Origin: Desulfovibrio psychrotolerans
GTDB taxonomy: Bacteria; Desulfobacterota; Desulfovibrionia; Desulfovibrionales; Desulfovibrionaceae
Length of the DNA stretch: 64,000 bases
Direction: 5' to 3'
NCBI RefSeq assembly: GCF_013340305.1
Contig: NZ_BLVP01000036.1
Coordinates: 1 to 64,000 of the forward strand
The notes beneath the pieces are model-generated. The model worked only from the letters and a program-made list of their open reading frames with translations. It made no database searches and had not been told where the DNA came from. The position numbers were made by a program, and so were the translations under genes. Positions 59,912 through 64,000 of this stretch are shown one piece after another. How positions within the stretch are numbered: position 1 is the stretch's first letter; each line of letters begins with the position of its first letter.

Positions 59912-60919
59912 ATGAGCATCAAGCAGAAGTACCGCAAGGTATCAACACACATTTGGAACGATCAGAAGTTCCGCGCGCTTTCAGAGCGTGCAAAGCTGTC
60001 TTTCCTGTTCATAATCACACACCCCCACATGACCCCGTTAGGCGCTATCCGGGCGAACCTGCCCGGCCTGGCGTTTGAATTGGGCATGGATACGCAAGCC
60101 TTTACGGAAGCCTTCGCGGAAGTCTTGGCGCAAGGCATGGCGAAGCATGACGAAAAGGGGCTGTTGATCTGGTTCCCGAACTTCCTCAGACACAACCCGC
60201 CGGAATCGCCCAACGTGGTCAAGTCGTGGGTGGGCGGGTATCACGATCTGCCCGAATGCGACCTGAAAAATACCCTCATAAAGCACGCCGCATGCACGGT
60301 TGACGGGCTTTCTCAAGGCTTTAGGGAAGCCTTCTTTGAAGCCTTTGGGCAGGTATGCCCGCAACCATCCCCTAATCAGGAACAGGAGCAGGAACAGGAA
60401 CAGAAAGGGAAGAGAGAAGAGGGTACGCCCCCGCCTGACGGCGAAGGCCCTGCCCCCGCCCCTTCCGTTTCCGAGTCGGGCGAATCCGATGCCGGGGACG
60501 ATGTAGACGCCGGAAGCCCGGACCCGTCCCCGAAGGTGCCACCTTGCCCTTACGGGAAGATTGCCAGCATCTACAACGCCAAGCTGCCGCAGCTTGCCCA
60601 GGTGCGGGACATGACCGACACCCGCCGCCGTGTGCTGCAACTAGCTTGGCGGGCACGGGCAGAGCGGCAAAGCCTTGCCTGGTGGGAAGGCTACTTTGAC
60701 GCCGTTGCGCAGCTTCCGTTCCTGCTTGGCGAGAATGACCGGGGCTGGCGTGCTGATTTCGATTGGCTGCTGAAAACAAAGTCCATGCTTGGCGTGTTTG
60801 AAGGCAAGTACGAGAACACCAAGCCCGCCGCAGGGCAAAAGGCACCTGCAGGCCGCGCTGGCAACTCCGTAACCGAGCACAACCAGGGCGTTGCCGAACG
60901 CCTGATGCAGCAGGGGTAA
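59912..60919 (+). CDS. Phage replication initiation protein (O-like)
   Basis: 335 residues. The N-terminus (KYRKVSTHIWNDQKFRALSE, then RAKLSFLFIITHPHMTPLGAI) is the winged-helix start found in phage replication initiators. A low-complexity Glu/Gln run (residues 154-163) and a Pro/Asp/Glu linker precede a C-terminal helical domain (RRRVLQLAWRARAERQSLAW) like the DnaT/primosome-binding end. Followed 4 bp later by a probable helicase-loader gene. Confidence 0.8.
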   Translation: MSIKQKYRKVSTHIWNDQKFRALSERAKLSFLFIITHPHMTPLGAIRANLPGLAFELGMDTQAFTEAFAEVLAQGMAKHDEKGLLIWFPNFLRHNPPESPNVVKSWVGGYHDLPECDLKNTLIKHAACTVDGLSQGFREAFFEAFGQVCPQPSPNQEQEQEQEQKGKREEGTPPPDGEGPAPAPSVSESGESDAGDDVDAGSPDPSPKVPPCPYGKIASIYNAKLPQLAQVRDMTDTRRRVLQLAWRARAERQSLAWWEGYFDAVAQLPFLLGENDRGWRADFDWLLKTKSMLGVFEGKYENTKPAAGQKAPAGRAGNSVTEHNQGVAERLMQQG

Positions 60920-60923
60920 GCGC

Positions 60924-61607
60924 ATGGAATGGGAAAACCTTGATGAGCGGAAGCGGTTTCTGGTGGCCTTCCTGGGGCTGTGTGAAGCCTTTGCAAAGCA
61001 GTCCAGCGATGCCTTGCCGCGCATTTACCATCGTGCCTTGTCGGATTTCAGCATTGAGCAGGTAGAGCGGGCTGTGGACATGGCCGTGGTAAGCCTGCGT
61101 TTTTTCCCCAAGCCTGTGGAGTTGCGCGAAATCATAACCGGCCCTGCGGAAGCGCTTGAAGACCGTGCCGAAGTGGAGGCCGCCAAGGTGATTGAGGCCG
61201 TGAAAAGCGTTGGTTCGTGGCGGTCCGTGGTGTTTGACGATCCGATTACGAACGCGGTTGTGCAAACCGGGTTCGGCGGTTGGGTGAAGCTGTGCCAGGA
61301 CCTAACGGCCAAGGATGAGAAGTGGACCCGCAAAGACTTTGTGCGCCTGTATGCCGCCTATGCCCGCCAGGGCGTGGAGCATTTCGGCGTGTTGGCCGGG
61401 CAGGCCGCCATAACGAACGGCGGGAACTGCATAGAGCACAATGAGGTGCCCGCCCTTATCGGCAATTCCGAAAATGCGCGCCGCGTTGCCATCGGTGCCG
61501 GGTCGGCCACCTGTGCGGCATTGCCTGGTGTGGCTATGGCCCCTGATGTGTTTCGGGCTGTGCTGGATCGTGTCGCCATTGCTGCAGGAAGCAGGGCGGA
61601 CGGGTAG
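60924..61607 (+). CDS. Probable helicase-loader-like phage replication protein (P-like)
   Basis: 227 residues. The N-terminal half (RKRFLVAFLGLCEAFAKQSS, then YHRALSDFSIEQVERAVDMAV) is helical and matches small phage proteins coded directly after O-like initiators. A P-loop is absent, so it would not be a DnaC-type ATPase. It is coupled to the initiator gene (4-bp gap). Confidence 0.65.
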   Translation: MEWENLDERKRFLVAFLGLCEAFAKQSSDALPRIYHRALSDFSIEQVERAVDMAVVSLRFFPKPVELREIITGPAEALEDRAEVEAAKVIEAVKSVGSWRSVVFDDPITNAVVQTGFGGWVKLCQDLTAKDEKWTRKDFVRLYAAYARQGVEHFGVLAGQAAITNGGNCIEHNEVPALIGNSENARRVAIGAGSATCAALPGVAMAPDVFRAVLDRVAIAAGSRADG

Positions 61608-61610
61608 CCC

Positions 61611-61835
61611 GTGGCGAACGGTTGCCAGTTTTCCCCGCCAAACCCGCAGGCGATTGGCGCTACCTCTTGGGAGGTGGCCCGACAATGGCGGGAGCGGCAC
61701 CCGAACATGCGGCCGTGTCCCAAGACCGCGCCGCCCTGGTGGTGGATTGAGCGCACCAAGTGCGCGAAGTGTGAGCATAGAGAGCAGGAGGAAGAGACGT
61801 GTACACGCCCCAACATTTCCGAATCGAAGAATTAG
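61611..61835 (+). CDS. Small Cys-containing hypothetical protein
   Basis: 74 residues from GTG 61611, 3 bp after the previous stop. Charged with CAKC and other Cys residues (a possible zinc knuckle) and overlaps the next gene by 37 bases. Function unknown. Confidence 0.5.
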   Translation: MANGCQFSPPNPQAIGATSWEVARQWRERHPNMRPCPKTAPPWWWIERTKCAKCEHREQEEETCTRPNISESKN

Positions 61836-62278
61836 TCGGCCCCGAGTTTCACAAGGCGAATAAGCCGCGTGGCGACCTGATGTTCATGGCCTTTGATCAA
61901 CTGGCCCTGGTCACGCTGGATCGGCTGCGCAAGCGGTATGGTCCTGTTGTGGTGAATAACTGGCACCAAGGCGGCGCGTTTCATGAATCCGGCCTGCGGG
62001 ACATGGGCACCGGCACCGGTGCGGCGCTGTCGCAGCACAAGTTCGGCCGCGCCTTTGATTGCAAGTTCCGCAATGTCGCCCCCGCCGAAGTATGGGCAGA
62101 GTTGCAAGCATCCCCCAATTTGTCCTGTTTTGAGTTTATTCAACGCATTGAAGCAGGCGCGGGCATGACCTGGTTCCACTTCGACACGGGCGGCCATGAC
62201 CGCTTTGATACGGCCGTTGCCGTCGTTTCGTATCGTGGTGATCGGGCGGGGTTGCCGGTGTTTGTGAGGCGGGGGTAA
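61799..62278 (+). CDS. Peptidase M15-family endolysin-like protein
   Basis: 159 residues from GTG 61799. The zinc peptidase pattern of the M15 D-alanyl-D-alanine/endolysin family is visible: SQHKFGRAFDCKF supplies His and Asp, and MTWFHFDTG supplies the second His. GGAFHESGL and VNNWHQ sit upstream. Probably cleaves peptidoglycan cross-links during lysis. It lacks a signal peptide, so a holin is expected. Confidence 0.82.
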   Translation: MYTPQHFRIEELVGPEFHKANKPRGDLMFMAFDQLALVTLDRLRKRYGPVVVNNWHQGGAFHESGLRDMGTGTGAALSQHKFGRAFDCKFRNVAPAEVWAELQASPNLSCFEFIQRIEAGAGMTWFHFDTGGHDRFDTAVAVVSYRGDRAGLPVFVRRG

Positions 62279-62279
62279 A

Positions 62280-62354
62280 ATGCAGGCCTACATAAGTCGG
62301 CTTATGGGGGAGATTGGCGATCTTGTCGCGTGCGTTATTGTGTGGGATGGATAA
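62280..62354 (+). pseudogene. Truncated 24-codon ORF next to the endolysin
   Basis: ATG 62280 lies one base after the endolysin stop and opens a 24-residue frame, QAYISRLMGEIGDLVACVIV..., ending at TAA 62352-62354. It looks like the start of a longer phage gene cut off where the AT-rich segment begins. Only the first residues remain. Confidence 0.4.
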
Positions 62355-62682
62355 GTTTATATATTGATTTCAAAGCGATGAATAATGCAGCAACAAGCAA
62401 GCCTGTTTTTAGTTCGGATGGAGAAAATCCGTATGAGAAATACACCGGGCCAGCTATTGCCAATATGATGATCGTAAAATGGATCTTCTGTGATGATTTG
62501 GTGATTGTGTTTGTAATTAAATAGTCAAATGCTATAGATATTAAAGTTGCTATTGATGTCCCTGTTATGTTTAGAAGTGGTGTTTCTTTTTCAATGTATA
62601 AATATATTGCAAGTGCAAGTGATAAAAGCAACGATATTAATAGTGAATATTTATTTTTTGTTTTATTTATTTTTTTTATCAT
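62335..62682 (-). CDS. AT-rich membrane protein (acquired)
   Basis: 115 residues with about four hydrophobic segments (YSLLISLLLSLALAIYLYIE, IATLISIAFDYLI, FTIIILAIAGPVYF, LLVAALFIALKSIY). The DNA is much more AT-rich than the surroundings, and codon use differs. The start has a weak site (AAGAATAT). Unknown function, probably horizontally acquired. Confidence 0.55.
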   Translation of the reverse strand: MIKKINKTKNKYSLLISLLLSLALAIYLYIEKETPLLNITGTSIATLISIAFDYLITNTITKSSQKIHFTIIILAIAGPVYFSYGFSPSELKTGLLVAALFIALKSIYKLIHPTQ

Positions 62683-62815
62683 ATATTCTTAATATAAATT
62701 TTTATTTTAATTGCGTTTTTTGTATTTTGTACTGAAATTCAGTAATTATATTTTTTGTTTTTCTGTGTTTATATGCTCGTAAAAATATTGTTTTATTTCG
62801 ATTGTGTGATGTGTA

Positions 62816-62843
62816 AAACAAAAAGGCCGACATTCGTCGGCCT
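62816..62843 (-). terminator. Terminator of the small membrane-peptide gene
   Basis: An 8-bp stem (AGGCCGAC with GTCGGCCT) and 4-base loop, followed by T residues on the minus strand. It closes the 62885-63004 gene. Confidence 0.8.
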
Positions 62844-62884
62844 GTAGCGTATGCCACTCTGTGGAGGATTGCACATCGGCTGCC

Positions 62885-63004
62885 CTAGTTTGTTACAGTC
62901 TCAAGTTGTTCAGGCCAGTTTCGAACAGCTGATACAAGCGCTGTAAGTATTGTAATTAGAAACTCAAATACAATAATGGCCTTCTCTTTTTGGACTTTGT
63001 TCAT
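62885..63004 (-). CDS. Small single-span membrane peptide (39 aa)
   Basis: 39 residues from ATG 63004, with AAGGAG 9 bases upstream; ATGs at 63010 and 63013 are alternatives. One membrane segment (IIVFEFLITILTALVSAV) between a Lys-rich start and a short polar tail. It sits in the AT-rich insert with its own terminator. It could be a holin-like or type I toxin-like peptide, but I cannot tell. Confidence 0.45.
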   Translation of the reverse strand: MNKVQKEKAIIVFEFLITILTALVSAVRNWPEQLETVTN

Positions 63005-63125
63005 GCTCATCATCTCCTTTTCGTTATTTTTCGGGAATAGAAATATGCGAAAAGTTGGAACAAGCTTTAACAAAAATATTCTTCCATGTTTTTTAATAAA
63101 TGTCAATTCTTTTTTGGGAGGAAAG

Positions 63126-63761
63126 ATGTCCGGTTGTCGCCCCCTGTCTCAGGAAGAAGTTATTCAGGCTGCAAATGCCTTTACGGGCCGCTTTGTGGTC
63201 CGCAATCGGTGCCTGTTTATTCTTGGTGTGCTGGCAGGCTTCCGTATCCGTGAAATGCTGTCCTTGCGTGTGGCCGATGTGACCGCCTGCGGCAAGGTGC
63301 GTCTTACTGTTCGCGTGGCACGTCGTTATATGAAGGGCAAACAGGAAAGCCGCGTTGTGTACCTGGCACCGGAAGCCCGCCGGGCCATTCTGGATCAGGT
63401 GCGGGCGCTTGGGTATCCCGGTTCCGAAGTGTTCCTGTTCCGTGCCCAGGGCGACGAAAACAAGGCCATATCCTACACCCAGGCGCGCCGCGTGCTGCAG
63501 GATGCGTTCGCGTGCTGCGGCATTGCCGAAGACGTGGCAACGCACAGCATGCGCAAGACCTTTGCGAACGAGACATACGAGTTCATGCTTTCACAGGTGG
63601 CGGAAGGACGCGGCATTGATCCGTTTATGGAAGTGTCGCAAGCCCTGGGGCACAAGGACCCAAAGAGCACGACGCATTACCTTTCATTCCGCGATGGGAA
63701 CCGCCGCGCGGCAATACGGCATATGGGGAGGATGCTGCATGCAGACGTTGACCGTAGTTGA
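63126..63761 (+). CDS. Short tyrosine recombinase
   Basis: 211 residues from ATG 63126, with GGGAGG upstream. It contains the catalytic domain only, with Arg40 (AGFRIREML), Lys70/Lys72, His140 and Arg143 (HSMRKTF), His176 (LGHKD) and Tyr185 (STTHYL). The core-binding domain is absent, as in FimB/FimE-type DNA invertases. It could switch orientation of a nearby segment or act as a second recombinase of the element. Confidence 0.85.
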   Translation: MSGCRPLSQEEVIQAANAFTGRFVVRNRCLFILGVLAGFRIREMLSLRVADVTACGKVRLTVRVARRYMKGKQESRVVYLAPEARRAILDQVRALGYPGSEVFLFRAQGDENKAISYTQARRVLQDAFACCGIAEDVATHSMRKTFANETYEFMLSQVAEGRGIDPFMEVSQALGHKDPKSTTHYLSFRDGNRRAAIRHMGRMLHADVDRS

Positions 63762-63933
63762 AGTGGCAGAGCGGCTTAAGGTGCGGCCCGAGTGGGTGCG
63801 CAAGGCGATTAAGCGCAAAGAGTTGCGCGGGCACAACGTGGGAACGAAGGCGCGGCCGCGCTACAGGGTGCGGGAGGATGTTCTAAGCGCCTTCATAGAC
63901 GCCCGGACCGTGAACGACATAGAGAGGGATTGA
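63739..63933 (+). CDS. HTH (MerR/excisionase-type) DNA-binding protein
   Basis: 64 residues from ATG 63739, overlapping the recombinase gene by 23 bases. The whole protein is one small winged HTH (LTVVEVAERLKVRPEWVRKA, then RYRVREDVLSAFI), as in excisionases. It may act with the short recombinase. Confidence 0.75.
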   Translation: MQTLTVVEVAERLKVRPEWVRKAIKRKELRGHNVGTKARPRYRVREDVLSAFIDARTVNDIERD

Positions 63934-63934
63934 T

Positions 63935-64000
63935 ATGTCACTGGCGTGCAGAAAATGCGGCGCACCTACAAGCGCACCACGGGCGTTTGATGATTGCGAA
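63935..64000 (+). CDS. Partial zinc-ribbon-like protein (window edge)
   Basis: The first 22 codons of a gene that runs off the window. A CRKCG motif and a later Cys suggest a zinc site. It begins 1 base after the stop of the preceding gene. Confidence 0.4.
   Translation, partial: MSLACRKCGAPTSAPRAFDDCE

Noticed and set aside
1-64000. CRISPR arrays
   Set aside because: I saw no regularly spaced repeats with unique spacers; the repeats found are in coding tails or at the WYL gene.

Overview
The window looks like a chromosome segment of a sulfate-reducing deltaproteobacterium of the Desulfovibrionaceae (inference). Supporting signs are a TunR-type tungstate/molybdate regulator beside a TauE/SafE permease, a fused SucC-SucD ligase, an MTH1187-type protein, a Maf flagellin-glycosylation protein, and GC-rich short-spaced operons. 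Everything here was read by eye; no searches were run.

Layout, 1-47 kb (core chromosome). Metabolic and housekeeping genes lie in short transcription units on both strands, many closed by clear hairpin terminators: TauE permease and tunR (divergent), hisC-cmk, a UspA protein, pncC, a substrate-binding protein fused to a dead cytidine deaminase, a PilZ protein, fba-gap (glycolysis), surE, an OB/HD exonuclease with tmk, an HDAC-like deacylase, a TPR protein, a LUD protein with sucCD, a PAP2 phosphatase with a GT39 glycosyltransferase, a MATE exporter, maf, a degenerate amylase-like lipoprotein, a YcaO protein, nfo, a GNAT, a SWIM-Snf2 helicase, a family 5 peptide-binding lipoprotein and rel/spoT. 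It ends with a four-gene outer-membrane lipoprotein operon (CsgG-like, small lipoprotein, DUF4810-like, GNA1162/DUF799-like).

47.1-49.2 kb (islet). Two lower-GC genes, an AbiJ-like/PD-(D/E)XK putative defence nuclease and a GrlR-like protein, sit between a decayed copy and a clear copy of a tRNA-Ser 3' end plus its terminator. This suggests stacked integrations at one tRNA gene.

49.2-64 kb (left part of a prophage or related element). The 3' end of tRNA-Ser(CGA), truncated in the anticodon stem, marks the junction. A tyrosine integrase and a leftward block of small early genes follow. A lambda-like immunity region comes next: paired operators of the same design and the same 34-bp spacing lie at a leftward promoter (54.6 kb) and a rightward promoter (56.8 kb). 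Between them lie the repressor and a toxin-antitoxin-SecB chaperone module (MqsR-like, MqsA-like, SecB-like) with its own operator, in the position rexAB holds in lambda. To the right are a Cro-like protein, small genes, a WYL-like gene flanked by 18-bp repeats, a replication initiator with a probable helicase-loader partner, an M15 endolysin, an AT-rich insertion, a short tyrosine recombinase and an HTH protein. No packaging or structural gene is in the window, so the element continues to the right.

The points I find most worth pursuing are the periplasmic binding protein fused to a zinc-less cytidine deaminase, the toxin-antitoxin-chaperone cassette in the immunity region, and the repeat-flanked WYL insertion.
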